Shown in pieces: positions 9,996 through 21,900 of a stretch of DNA of 64,000 nucleotides. Made by a program: the position numbers and the translations under genes. Each line of letters opens with the position of its first letter. Within the stretch, counting starts at the first letter, position 1. The stretch is from positions 27,080 through 91,079 of the IMG/VR virus record IMGVR_UViG_3300027782_000058; one strand, given 5' to 3'. Source of the DNA: a virus. The notes beneath the pieces were generated by a model. That model ran no database searches, was not told the DNA's origin, and saw nothing but the letters and a program-made list of their open reading frames with translations.

Positions 9996-11660
9996 GTGGG
10001 AATCTTCCGCAGTGAGTCAGACAGTCCGTCGAGCGGACTCGTCCCTGTCATCTCGCCCGCACGCTCCCTCTCGTACTCGGCACCCCGCTCCCTGACGGCT
10101 GCCGCCGCCCAGATCAAGGTCAATGACAAGGGCGAGTTTGAGCAGTTCAAGTCACGCCGCAGCGCCGGTTCCAGCGCGTGGCAGGCAGAGGCTTGGGAGT
10201 ACTACGACGCCATCGGTGAAGTGAAGTACGCCTTCAACCTCGTTGCTTCCGTTGTCTCCCGAATTCGCATCTACTCGGCCATCGTCGAGGATCCCAGCCA
10301 GACTCCCGTGTCCGTCACCGCGTCCCCCAAGGTAGACGCGCGTCTGGCACAGGCCGCAGAGCGCGCGCTTGACCGCCTGACCAGCGCCTACGGTGGCCAG
10401 CCCGGACTCCTGCGCGACGCCGCGCTGAACCTGAGCGTCGCAGGCGAGTGCTACCTCATCCAGATCCCCGCCCAGATCAGCACCGGCACCCCCGAGTCGT
10501 GGGACATCCGGAGCATCGACGAGGTGAAGACCGACCCGCGTGGCGGGTACTCGGTAATCGGACGCCGTGAGGCCGCGAACTCCAACCAGCAGTCAGGTTC
10601 CGCTCGCAGCCTAGGCTCCAAGGCGTTCGTTGGTCGCATCTGGCGCTCGCACCCCCGCTACTCCGACGAGGCTGACTCGTCCCTGCGCGGCCTTCTGGAC
10701 CTGTGCGCCGAACTCCTGCTGCTCAACCGCACCTTCCGCGCCACCGCACGCAGCCGCCTCAACGCTGGCGCGCTCTACCTGCCTGACGGCTTGTCCGTCG
10801 CGGCTCAGGGCGACCCAGACATCTACGAGGATGACTCGGACCTGAACCCTCCGTACACGCAGGAGGAGGCTGAGGACGAGTTCGAGGAGCAGTTGATCGA
10901 CGCGATGACGACGCCGATCCGCGACGAGGAGTCCGCCTCCGCCGTCGTGCCGCTGATCATTCGCGGTCCTGCCGAATTGGGTGACAAGATCAAGCAGTTC
11001 AAGTTCGAACGGTCCTTCGACCCGGCTCTGGCCGAGCGCTCCGACCGCGTGCTTGAGCGCATCCTGCAGGGTCTGGATGTCCCCAAGGATGTCATCACGG
11101 GGCTGGCGAACGTCAAGTACAGCAACGCACTGCAGATTGACGAGAGCCTGTACAAGGCTCACATCGAGCCGCTGATGCTGCTGATCGTTGACGCGCTGAC
11201 CGTCGTCTACCTGCGTCCCTACCTCGTAGCCTCCGGCTTCGCCCCCGACGAGGTTGACCGGATCGTCGTCTGGTACGACCCCTCAGCCGTCTCCACGCGC
11301 AACGACCGCGCATCGGATGCTGACGCCGGGTACGACCGCTACGCCGTGTCACTCGACACTTGGCGTCGGGCGCATGGCTTCTCAGATGCTGACGCTCCCA
11401 CGCCCAACGAGTTGGCGATCCGCATGCTCGCAGAGCGCGGCACCCTGACCCCTGAACTCACCGAGGCCATGCTCTCGGCCCTCGCCCCTCAGGTCATGGA
11501 GGCCGTGCGCGCCGCTCAGCAGGGTGCCAGCGCCGGAGCAATCCCACCGGAGGTTCAGCAGTTGCTCAAGGCTCAGGGGCAGCAGCCCGGCGCAGCGCCA
11601 GAAGCCCCGGCTCCAGCACCAGCACCCGCACCAGAGCAGGGCGGTCAGCCCAATGCCTGA
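9996..11660 (+). CDS. Portal protein, 554 aa
   Basis: GTG start at 9996, preceded by GAGAAGGG. Length and pattern fit a phage portal: EAWEYYDAIGEVKYAFNLVAS near residue 62, a mixed alpha/beta clip and wing region, ERILQGLDVPKDVITGLANV near residue 355, and a long helical C-terminus with an Ala/Pro/Gln-rich tail. The portal forms the dodecameric ring at one vertex through which DNA is packaged and to which the tail attaches. No terminase gene directly precedes it. Its stop region overlaps the start of the next gene. Confidence 0.85.
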   Translation: MGIFRSESDSPSSGLVPVISPARSLSYSAPRSLTAAAAQIKVNDKGEFEQFKSRRSAGSSAWQAEAWEYYDAIGEVKYAFNLVASVVSRIRIYSAIVEDPSQTPVSVTASPKVDARLAQAAERALDRLTSAYGGQPGLLRDAALNLSVAGECYLIQIPAQISTGTPESWDIRSIDEVKTDPRGGYSVIGRREAANSNQQSGSARSLGSKAFVGRIWRSHPRYSDEADSSLRGLLDLCAELLLLNRTFRATARSRLNAGALYLPDGLSVAAQGDPDIYEDDSDLNPPYTQEEAEDEFEEQLIDAMTTPIRDEESASAVVPLIIRGPAELGDKIKQFKFERSFDPALAERSDRVLERILQGLDVPKDVITGLANVKYSNALQIDESLYKAHIEPLMLLIVDALTVVYLRPYLVASGFAPDEVDRIVVWYDPSAVSTRNDRASDADAGYDRYAVSLDTWRRAHGFSDADAPTPNELAIRMLAERGTLTPELTEAMLSALAPQVMEAVRAAQQGASAGAIPPEVQQLLKAQGQQPGAAPEAPAPAPAPAPEQGGQPNA

Positions 11661-12909
11661 TAGGAAGGCCCCTCCGGGGGACAGGATCAAAGGCTCTGAG
11701 AGCAATCGTCCGAAGAGTTCGGAGAGCCAGAGTTCCGCGCGTTCCATCGAGTTCTCCGAGGCAACCGAGAAGGCGCTCCAGAACAAGGTTGAGAAGAACA
11801 ACGAGGACGCTTCCACTGCCAAGAAGACATCGCTCGCCACCCTCAAGGCTGTGTACCGCCGTGGCGCTGGTGCGTTCTCGTCTAGTCACCGACCCGGAAT
11901 GACGAGGAACCAGTGGGCGATGGCCCGCGTCAACGCATTCCTTTATCTGCTGAACAACGGTGCCCCTGAGAACAAATCTTATGTGTCGGACAACGATCTG
12001 CTGCCCACTGGGCACCCCCGCTCGACGAGGAAGAAGGAGAGCATGAGCCTGAGCCCGAACTCCAAGGACGCCCGGATGATCTACTTCGGCGCTGATACGG
12101 AGGAAGCGATCTCAACCCGCGTCTCCGCCTACAACGCCAAGGCTCCCAAGGGCTTCGAGGTCTCGCTGCCCACAGCCCGCGCTGTCTTCCGTCGCGGCGC
12201 TCTGGCGATGACCGCCTCAGGCACCAGCCGCCGCACTCGCAACGACTGGGGCTTCGCCCGTCTCGATGCGTTCCTGTCCCTCGTGCGACACGGACGCCCA
12301 CACAACCCTTCGTACACTGAGGACAATGACCTGATTCCGCTCACTGCCAGCGCCGCTCGCAGCGAGGAGAACGCTGCAGGCACCGTCACTGGTGAGGAGA
12401 GCGATCTGGCCGGTGCTCTTCTGGACATCGCAGAGAAGTACGGCAAGTTCAACCAAGACGCCACCGGCATCTGGGCCGGGTACGTCCCTGCAGCGGAGAA
12501 CGAGGTTGCTGAGATCGGTGTGATGTGCGCCAACTGCGTGCTCTACCGTGGCGAGGACCAGTGCGCGATCATCGCGCTTCCGGTGGAGCCTGCGGGTCGC
12601 TGCCGTTTCGCGGTCATCCCAGATGGTGTCGTGAAGCCCGAGCCGCCCATCGAGGATGAGGTGCGCGCACTTCCGAATCTCATCTCGTTCATCAAGGAGC
12701 AGGACGACTACGAGTCGAACGAAGACGCGATTCTTGACATGACCGAGTACTCCGGTCTCGGCTATGACGCGGAGCCTGCCATTCGTGCTGCGTGGATTCG
12801 TGCCACGAATGATGACTCAGATCCATTCAAGCGTGCATTATCTATGGCAGAATTGACAGACCAAAGCATTGACGCCGACCTACTGCCCCGCTTTGAGAAG
12901 GGTGTCTAG
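11653..12909 (+). CDS. Multidomain virion-type protein, 418 aa
   Basis: ATG at 11653 overlaps the end of the portal gene by 8 nt in another frame. After a disordered Ser/Lys start there are two copies of a ~60-residue module: residues ~60-118 (VYRRGAGAFSSSHRPG, then NQWAMARVNAFLYLL and DNDLLPTGHPRS) and residues ~175-232 (VFRRGALAMTASGTSRRTRN, then ARLDAFLSLV and DNDLIPL). I recognise this module from large structural ORFs of actinobacterial phages, without a known function. Residues ~295-320 carry CANCVLYRGEDQC and PAGRCRF, a cysteine cluster also seen in phage head proteins. Probably a head component or a protein carried with the portal. Confidence 0.7.
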   Translation: MPDRKAPPGDRIKGSESNRPKSSESQSSARSIEFSEATEKALQNKVEKNNEDASTAKKTSLATLKAVYRRGAGAFSSSHRPGMTRNQWAMARVNAFLYLLNNGAPENKSYVSDNDLLPTGHPRSTRKKESMSLSPNSKDARMIYFGADTEEAISTRVSAYNAKAPKGFEVSLPTARAVFRRGALAMTASGTSRRTRNDWGFARLDAFLSLVRHGRPHNPSYTEDNDLIPLTASAARSEENAAGTVTGEESDLAGALLDIAEKYGKFNQDATGIWAGYVPAAENEVAEIGVMCANCVLYRGEDQCAIIALPVEPAGRCRFAVIPDGVVKPEPPIEDEVRALPNLISFIKEQDDYESNEDAILDMTEYSGLGYDAEPAIRAAWIRATNDDSDPFKRALSMAELTDQSIDADLLPRFEKGV

Positions 12910-12911
12910 CA

Positions 12912-15900
12912 GTGAAGGACAACATCGATGGCGCAAGCGCCAAGTCGACAGCCCGACTCAATGCTCGGATTGATGCGCTGGTCGCGTCTGCGAATGATGG
13001 AACCCCGGCCCAGCGTCGGGTGAACCTTGGTGCTGCCCGTGAGGTGGTCCGACGCTCGCTGAAGTCAACACAGGGTAGGGCATTCTCTCAGCGCGAACAC
13101 ATCGCACTGACAGCGCTCTCGCACTTCATCACTCTGGCACAGCGTGACAAGTCAGTCGCGCTCTACCCGGCCAACACTGACCTTCTTCCTCTCGGCCACC
13201 CCCGGTCGACCGCTTCCAACGCCCTCACAGCCTTCGCCCTCCGCGAGCACCGCGCTCGCTGGTTTGCCGCTGACCACCGCGTCTTGGACGAGCACCGCGC
13301 GCTGGTTGCGTCTGCTCTTGCTGCTGAGTACGGCTCGATGGAGCACTTCTACGCGCTCTCGATGCTGGAGCAACTGAACGATGGCTCCGCCCTCGTTGCC
13401 CTCGTTGCATCCTTCGGTGACGGCAACTCGCGTGCTGCCCGTTCGGCTCGTGCCCGTCGTCAGCGCCGCGACCGTTTCGGTCGATTCGCCTATCAAGGCG
13501 GCGGTCTCCGCAGCCTTCTCCGCTTCGGAGACGGCAGCGTTCGCTCGCTCACTGGTAGTTATGTCAAGGACTCTGATGACGGTGAGTCGTTTGATGTCGA
13601 GACCCCGGACGGAACCCTCTACCGGATCCCAGCGAGCAAGGCCGAGTCTGTCAAGGCCGTACTTTTTGACAGTCCCGATGGCTTCAGTCCCATGCCCGCC
13701 AAGTATGACTCATCTGATCCGATCATCGACGTTGCTGACCTTGTCAAGATTGACATGCCATCCGGCTACATCGAGAAGTCTCGCGACAAGGATGGATCGG
13801 TCACATACGGTCTGGCCAATGGTGACGACTACCTGATTCGTGCGACTCCTGCAGGCAACGGCACGACTGCGTACGAGGTCGTGCGGAATGATGGCAAAGA
13901 CACCCCGGTTGGTCTTGCCAGCAACTGGTCTGACGTACACAAGATGGTTGTGCAAGACGGCAAGAAGGCCAACCGCGAGGACGCCGCCAAGGCTCGTCTT
14001 GAGGGCAAGTCCGGTCCTGAGTCTGACTACCTAGACTTCCTTCCCGATGTCAACATCGCGGCCAAGGATGAGGGCAGCGAGGTTCGTCGTCAGGCACAGT
14101 CGATCATGGACTTCTTCGAACTGGATGAACTTCCAGATGGAATGTCCGCCCAGCAACTGGCCGACCGCACACGTCTGAACGCTGATGCTCTCAAGGATGG
14201 CTCGCTCAAGGGCGGCGAAGACCTCGCTCAGGACTTCTACGACGCTGCTGACGCCATCGAGCGCAAGTCTGGTCTCGCCAAGCCCGAGAAGAAGGCCGAC
14301 CTGACCCCCGCTCCCTCCACTGCCCCAGCCCCCGAGGCCGGTAAGTGGGAGCCCAGCGACACCCGCATTGACCTGCCCTACAAGGAACCGATCATCGGCC
14401 CGGACGGCAACCTGACCGGAGAGTACAAGGACGGAACGGCGAATATCGTAGACATCAATGGCCGCAAGGTCGTGGTGGTGGATATCAACGGAACTCCTGT
14501 CCCCTTCTACCTGTCTTCCGGCGACGGCGGCAAGAAGGATGTAGAGGCTGGTAAGTGGTACCCCTTCTTCGGCTGGGGCATGGACGGCTGGATGAACAAG
14601 GGTAAGTCCGACGAGATCAACGACTACTACGGGTCTCCTGAACTCCGGGCGCAGGCCGAGTGGCTCGACGCGAACATCGGAGATATCCGAGACGACAAGA
14701 GCATCCCGCGCGATTCCTCAAGTCAGGGCAACCTCGACATGTGGATCAACGATCACGTTGGTCTCAAGCCTGCATCCAACGACACCCCCACCACACGCAC
14801 TGAGTTCGACGCAAACGTCGCTGAGATCAAGCGTCGGATTGAAGCAGGCAATGGTGGCTCCAACAAGGAGCAGGCCCGCCTAGATGCCACTCCTACTCCA
14901 GAGTCAGGAGGCACATCGGCCTCACCGGAGCAGATCGCCGAACTCCGCAGGCTGATGGACGAGCGTAATGTTCGTGATAACGTTCCCGATCTTGCCGATG
15001 GCATCGAAAAACTGATCGCGGACAACACCCTAGGTAAGGAACAAGCAGACCGGCTGATCAGTGGAATCAGGGAAAACCGGGACGTGTTCCCTGAGCCCGA
15101 CACCACTCCCGAGAAGGCTCCCAGTAAGTCCGACGACTTCAACGCACCTGAGGGCGCTTACGCGCTGAACCAGACTGCAATCGACAACTTCGAGCCTCAG
15201 GGTCGCGTAGATGAGAGCAGTACGGACTTCACCGACGACCCCTCCGAACTCGCGCAGCGGTTCGACACAGATGACCTGACGGCTGCTCTTGAGCAGGCCC
15301 TCATCGGTGAGGACGGCGCTGACGGCGACGTTCAGGGCCGTGGTGCTGGCAATCTCCAGTTCAACAGGGGAGACGAGTGGGTTCCTGCTGAGGCGCTTTA
15401 TCAAGCACTCGACCAGCAGGACGAGGATGCCCGCGCCATCGCCAACGATATCTACGACAGTGCGCGCAAGGGTCAGATGAAGGAGCAGGCCCGCCTTGAC
15501 GGTGCTCCGCTTCCTGAGAAGGCGACCAAGGATGAGACTCCCGTCTCTGCCCCCGAGAAGCCAGCGGCGCAGTCTGAGATGAAGCCTCTTAAGGAACTGA
15601 AGAAGGGAGATGTGGTTCGCTTAGAGGACGGCACTCTTCGCACTGTCTCTGAGGTCTATGGCGTCCGTAGTTACAATTCGAGGACCAACAGTTTCGATGG
15701 ATCCACCGAGGTCGAATTCACTGACGGCTCTACCATGCGTCGTTCTAACGAGGATGCGCGGAACAAGCCTGACTTCGAGGTAGTTTCGTCCGAGTCCGAG
15801 TCCGGCGTCAACATTCCAGAGAATCTCCCTAGCCTGCTGGAAGACCTGTCTCCAGAGGACCGCGCTAACTACGAGCAGACCGGCGACTACCGTCCCTACC

Positions 15901-18900
15901 TGCCCGAGAACGCAGACATTCCTGACTACCCGTCTTCCATGTACCAGATGGATCAGTCTCCTCTGTCGCCAGAAGAAATTGGCCCGCTGGCGGAAGACGC
16001 CCCGCAGGGGTTCGACAACGACCCGATGCGTCTGGCAACGGAGTACAACTCTGAGACGCTCACTGAGGAACTCACCAATGCTCTGACCGGCGATAACGAG
16101 CGCGACCTAGGCTACGGCTACTTCGGCTACACGGATGAGAATGGCGAGGAGTGGGCGGGCAACATCCCCGCCGAGGCCATCCGTGACGCGCTTCAGTTGC
16201 AGGGTGTCAACACTGATCAGATCGTTCAGGATGCAATTGACAAGACAGCCAAGGCCCCAGAAGGAGTAGAAGTAGACGTACCAGAAAAGCCATCGCGTGA
16301 GCCTTCAGCAGAGCCTCTCACTGATGTCCGGTACAGCGATGCGATCCTGCTGTCCAACCCTGAACTGCAGAACTCCATCGACGCTGCCCTTGAAGATGCC
16401 ATGAACGAGGGCCGCAACATCGGCAGGAACGCCACTCGCTCCTCTGCCAATCGACTCGAAGTCCTGCTGAACGAGCAGGCCATGCGTCGGGCTGGCGCAT
16501 CTCGCGCTGATCGTGTGAAGGCTCAGCGTCTGCTGGAGCAGATTCAGGCCCTGCGTGACACCAACATGCCCGCTGACTTCAGCAAGCCCTCGATGCGTGG
16601 CGGTAAGAAGGATCAGGACAAGGAGAAGAGCCTTGTCGATCAGTTCAACGCCATCCCCGGCGTAAGCCAGCAGCGCTACAGGCTCGACACCCCCAGCAAG
16701 ACCGTCGAGAAGCAGGGTGGCGTACCCAGTCTCTACGCTCCGTCAACAATTGAGGTCGCACCCGGCCTCAACTGGGAGCAGCGCGATAATGGCCGGTCAA
16801 AGGGTGGAAAATTCGGATCCCAGTCTGGAAGCACCTACATCATCTCTGGCTCCCGCGCCAAGGATCTCAATCCTGACGAGATGAAGAAACTCGGATTCTA
16901 CTGGGATGAAAACTCTCAGTCATGGATCAACTACAACGGTGCTGTTGGCAATATGTCCTCCAAGGACAAGAAGAACATCACTGACTCCCTCAGCAAGTCC
17001 GGATTCGATGTCAACCCTGCATTCACCAATGGAGGCTTCATTCCTTCATGGCTCAGGGACTCCGCTGACGTTGTCAACCCGAAGATTGTTGAGACAGTGT
17101 CGGCTCCTAGGCCGCGTCGTCCTTCTCCCCCCGGTCGTCCGATCACGGATGGAAGGCTTCGCGACCTGCTGGAGCAGGCTGACGGTGACCCCAAGAAGTT
17201 CCGTGAACTTCTTGGTAAGGAGAACGTCCACGTCTTCGACTTTGAGACGACCGGCATCCGGTTCGACGAGAACGGGAACATGATCGACTCCGGTGAACCG
17301 TGGGCGATTTCGGTTGCGCGCTACAACCCGGCCACGGGTGAGATGGAGCAGAAGACCTTCTACATGAACCCCGGCCAGTCCATCAAGGACACTTGGGCTG
17401 GCGGGACGAATGAAGACGGCAGTCCTCGCGCCATTGACTCAGATGGAAAACCGCTCACTGACGAGTGGCTCGCACAGCAGCCTTCGCAGGCTGAGGCTCT
17501 GCAGGCCGCTCTTGATTTCATGGGTCAGGATCCGATCCTGTTCGGGCACAACTCAACCTTCGACCACGACACGTTCACCCGCAAGGCGGACGAACTCGGT
17601 CTGGACTACCGCCCGGCTGCCATTGGTGACACGATGAGCCTTTCTCAACTGGTGCATGATGGCGAGCAACTGCCATCGCACTCGCTCGGTTATCTGGCCA
17701 AGCATCACGGGATTCCCAGTCAGGGCACCGCGCACACGGCTGATGCTGACACCCGCACGACTGCTGCGCTGCTCGACAAGTTGCTCACGAAGGCCGAGCG
17801 TGCAGAACTCGGCATGACGCCGGAGAACCTCGACAGGTGGCAGGGTAAGAACGAGGATCGATACAACAAGGCACTGGCTGACTACAACGAGGCCAATGCC
17901 CCACGGGTAGCCACTGAGGCAGTCCTTGAGGCCGCTCAGGATCCGACTGAGGTTCCTTCTCCGGAAGAGACCTCTGCCCGCGTTGACAAGATGATCAAGG
18001 ACATGTCTGGCAACCCTGATGGTGCGCCTAACCCTGAGACAGACATCGTTGATGAATCATCAGATGGAGCCGAACCGCTTCCTAACGGTTACAGCCGTAG
18101 CAATCTGCATGAGTTGGCTCAGTCGGCACTGGATGAGTTTGATCGCAACAGTGATATCAACAGTTACACGCAGTTCACGCCTCAGGAGATCAAGGAGGTT
18201 CAGGACAAGATCGATGCTCTTCGTGAGATGTCCAATGACCCCTCGGTCAGCGACGAGCAGGTAGCCGCTGCACTGGATGACATCGCTGAAGACCTTGATG
18301 CAATGGTCAGCCGTCTCGGTGACCCGAACGACGACCGCACTCCTCTGCGAAACATCGACATTATCGAGAATCTCAACCGAGAGCGGGACTACGTCACCGA
18401 GACCGCAGACATGCTGCGCGCTCGTAACGGCGAGAACAAGCCGGAGCCGGAGTCCGACGACACCACCAACGAGGTGGATGACGCACAGGTCCGCGACCAG
18501 ATGGCTGGGGAGGCTGCCGGAATTCGCAACATCGTCAACGAGACTGGCAGCACTAACGCCGACCTAACTGATGAAGAGCGCCAGAGGTTCTGGGACTATC
18601 AGACTCGCCTTGAGGAGGTCATCGCTCTCGTTCGTGGCAACCGCAAGGACGAGATGGGTGACAGGGATCTGGCAACCTACGTCAACCGTGTGGCAATTGA
18701 CCTGAAGAATGACTTCGGCCCCGGTGGTGAGTTAGAGGATGTCGCGTACTCGCGCGGCATGGACCGCAACAAGGTTGAGAACATTCTTGATCTGGCGGAC
18801 AAGTTGGAAGTGCTCACCAACCGGCTGATGCAGCAAGTCTTGGATCGTGAGGGAAGTAAACCTCCCGCAGTCCGCACGCCTGCCATACCAAAGAGTGGTC

Positions 18901-21900
18901 CCGGCTCGAAGCCTGAGGCACCGACGAAGCCGGAAGACTCTGGACAACTCAAGCCGCTCAAGCCAGCCAACAACCCATCCCGAGATGAACTGATTGACAT
19001 TCGAAGTAATTTTGACAGCCTCATGGCGAACGAGACTGACTCTGAAATTATTACAATGGGATCAGATATTTCAAATGCATTGAACGATGTGCTAGATCTC
19101 ATCGAGGCCGATCCAGATGGCAAGAACCGCGAGACTGGTCGGTCACTGGACGCGCTGGCAGGAGACATTCAAGAGTTGGCAGATGTTGTCGAAGACGACA
19201 GGCTGAAGTCATTTGACGGACTACTAGACAGAATCCGCACTCTTTCACGCGCATATCGTCGTCGTAACCGCGAACAACGTGGGGGTAACGGTACTGCCCG
19301 TAACCGCCGTCAAACTCCCGCAGCGCCTAAGAGCGAGCCGGTTGACACCCCGGAGACGAAGCCGGGACCAGACGCTCCAACTGTCACTAGAAAGGCTCAG
19401 TTTACTAACCCGGACACTGGAGCACGGTCAGAGAACTGGACTCTCAGTAACGGTGACCAAATTATTGCTATTGATTCCGTCACTGGTAGTGGGATTGCCA
19501 CGGTTTACTATCACGATGATGAGCCTGAGGTCAGGCGTTGGGACACTGACAACTTCGCTGAGGCTCTTCAACTGCACCTCGCTGAGCGCAGTGGCAACTC
19601 CTCCTCCGCATCTCGGGAGATCACGCAGCCGAACCCGTCGAACCTCCCACCAGAGGTCAAGGTTGGGAAGACTGGCAAGACTGGTGTTGGTGCCAAGGTT
19701 CCCGACGCTCCCGGCGAGCGTGCGGTCGGCATCACCAACGGAGCCGACCTTCCCAGTGCGCCTCCTCCCCCGAACAGCGATGGGCCGGTAGGCCCGAACG
19801 GGGAGCGGCTGCTTCGTCGTGGCCGGGAGAATCGCAACTTCTGGGATCACCCGATCATGCAGAGTTGGGCGCGTCGTCGATTCCGCAAGCCGCTTGAGGG
19901 TCAGTTCGTCGACCGGAGCCGTGTGCCGATTGCCTACGGAGACCGCGTCGTACACACTAACCCGAAGGCCGCTCGTTCGACTCTTCGTCCAGACGGCACT
20001 CCAATGACAGGTGTTGTCCTCAACCGTCAGGACAATGTTGGTCGCGAGAATGGCCACAACCGTGACCACGTCACGGTTCAGTGGGAGAACGGAACAGTGT
20101 CACACTACGTTTCCCACAACCTGCAGATCGTCGGACTCACTGAGGCTGACACTGAGTGGCGTACCCTCGTGCATCCTGACGAGACTCCTGACACTCCTGA
20201 GTCTGAGCGTATCGACCTACCGGCTGGCTTCGACTGGAACCAGAAGCGTCGAGGAGCAGCGCCATCTGGACGTATGGGACCAAATGGCAGGCTATCTGGA
20301 GAGGGTCGTGGGCAGAACAACATCCCTGTCGAGGCCGGAGACGAGTCCACTCGCTTCGAGCGAGGCGAAGGTGTAGAGGGTCTGATCGCTGACTTCAACG
20401 GCGTACAGATTCAGGTCGGCGACCGCGTCTACCACCGAGGCAAGGTAGGATCACGTCGCGGGCTCACTGGCGGAACAGTGATCGGGAAGAAGTACATCGC
20501 CCGGTACCGCACGATCACGGACGAGAACGGTAACAAGAAGCGAGTCCGTGTCGGCTACGCCTACCAGCCTATCGTCCGCTGGGACAACGACCCCGAGATT
20601 AAGGAGTGGTCGGCCAATCAACTGATCGTCACGACTCCTGATGCTGAATCTCGGAATGTCTCAGATGCGCCGATCCCGACCCTTCGTCGTGAAGGACGCG
20701 GAGCGAGTTCTAAGTGGGTTCCTGACACTGAGGCACCGGACTACAACGCCGATTCGGCTAGTGGGTTCGAGCCGATCCCGGCAAACGGCGGAGGTTCTGG
20801 GGCTCCTTCGACTCCAACCCCCTCCCGCTCTCGCCGAGTCCAGCCCTCCGGAAATCGACCGGGATACGAGTTCGTTGGCTCTAGAGAAGTTCTCTTCATC
20901 GGAACGTCCGAGCAGATCAATCGTCTCATCGATAACTATGCTGTCGATGACCAAGAGGCGGAGTTGTTCCGGTCTGAGATCGTAGACGACACCAACCCCG
21001 ATGGCACGCAGAGTGGTAACGATCAGATTATTCTGTCAATTGACCAAGGCGTCACCAATAGTGGGAAGACACCCAGAGAGTACGTTGAGGGCGTTCTCGA
21101 CGAGACATTCGGTTCTGCCTCTTCAGGCACCAGCCCGACTTCCTCCACACCAAACGCCCCGGAAGCAGATACCTCCACTCCTGACGATGGAATGGTGGTG
21201 CAGCCTAAGGACAAGAACGGTCAGTTGCTCGACCTTGGTGACATTGTCGAAGCCAACAACGGCAAGCGAGGCATGGTTCGAGGCTTCACTCCAGACGGCA
21301 AGGTGCGAGTCAAGTACGAGGATGGCCGTTACGGCAAGTTGAATGCTGACAAACTATCTCGCACTGGCCAAACGACACGCGGTCCTGCTGACCCAACCGG
21401 CGCTGTCGGCGAACCCGTCGAGGGTGAGTTCGGTGAGTGGGGTGCCCGCGCTGAGAAGATCCGTGAGGCCAAGAACCGTGGTCCGGCAGATCTTACTGAT
21501 CTGATTCAGCGAGGTGATGATGCCCTACCTCCGGGCAAGACCCTCAAGGACTTGATGCAGGAGGTCTGGGGCCTTGAGCACAAGTACAAGGACAAGGACG
21601 GCAATGAACGAAGCCTACGGGCCGAGGTCACTGGCGCTCACGTCTCTCGCGGCAGGCAGATCTCGGTCTCGATGAGAATTCTTGATGAGAACGGTCGTGT
21701 GGTTGGGACGATGAGTCGCCAACTCAAGATGGATAATAACGGCAATCTGTCTGTCTACCACGCATATTTTGAGATCACTGACAGCAAGCGTCAGGGCACT
21801 GGCTTTGCAACGGCTATCAACCGCTACGCCGAGGACTTCTACATTGCTCAGGGCGTTCGAGAGATCGGTGTTCAGGCTGCTCTTTCGAACGGTGGTTACA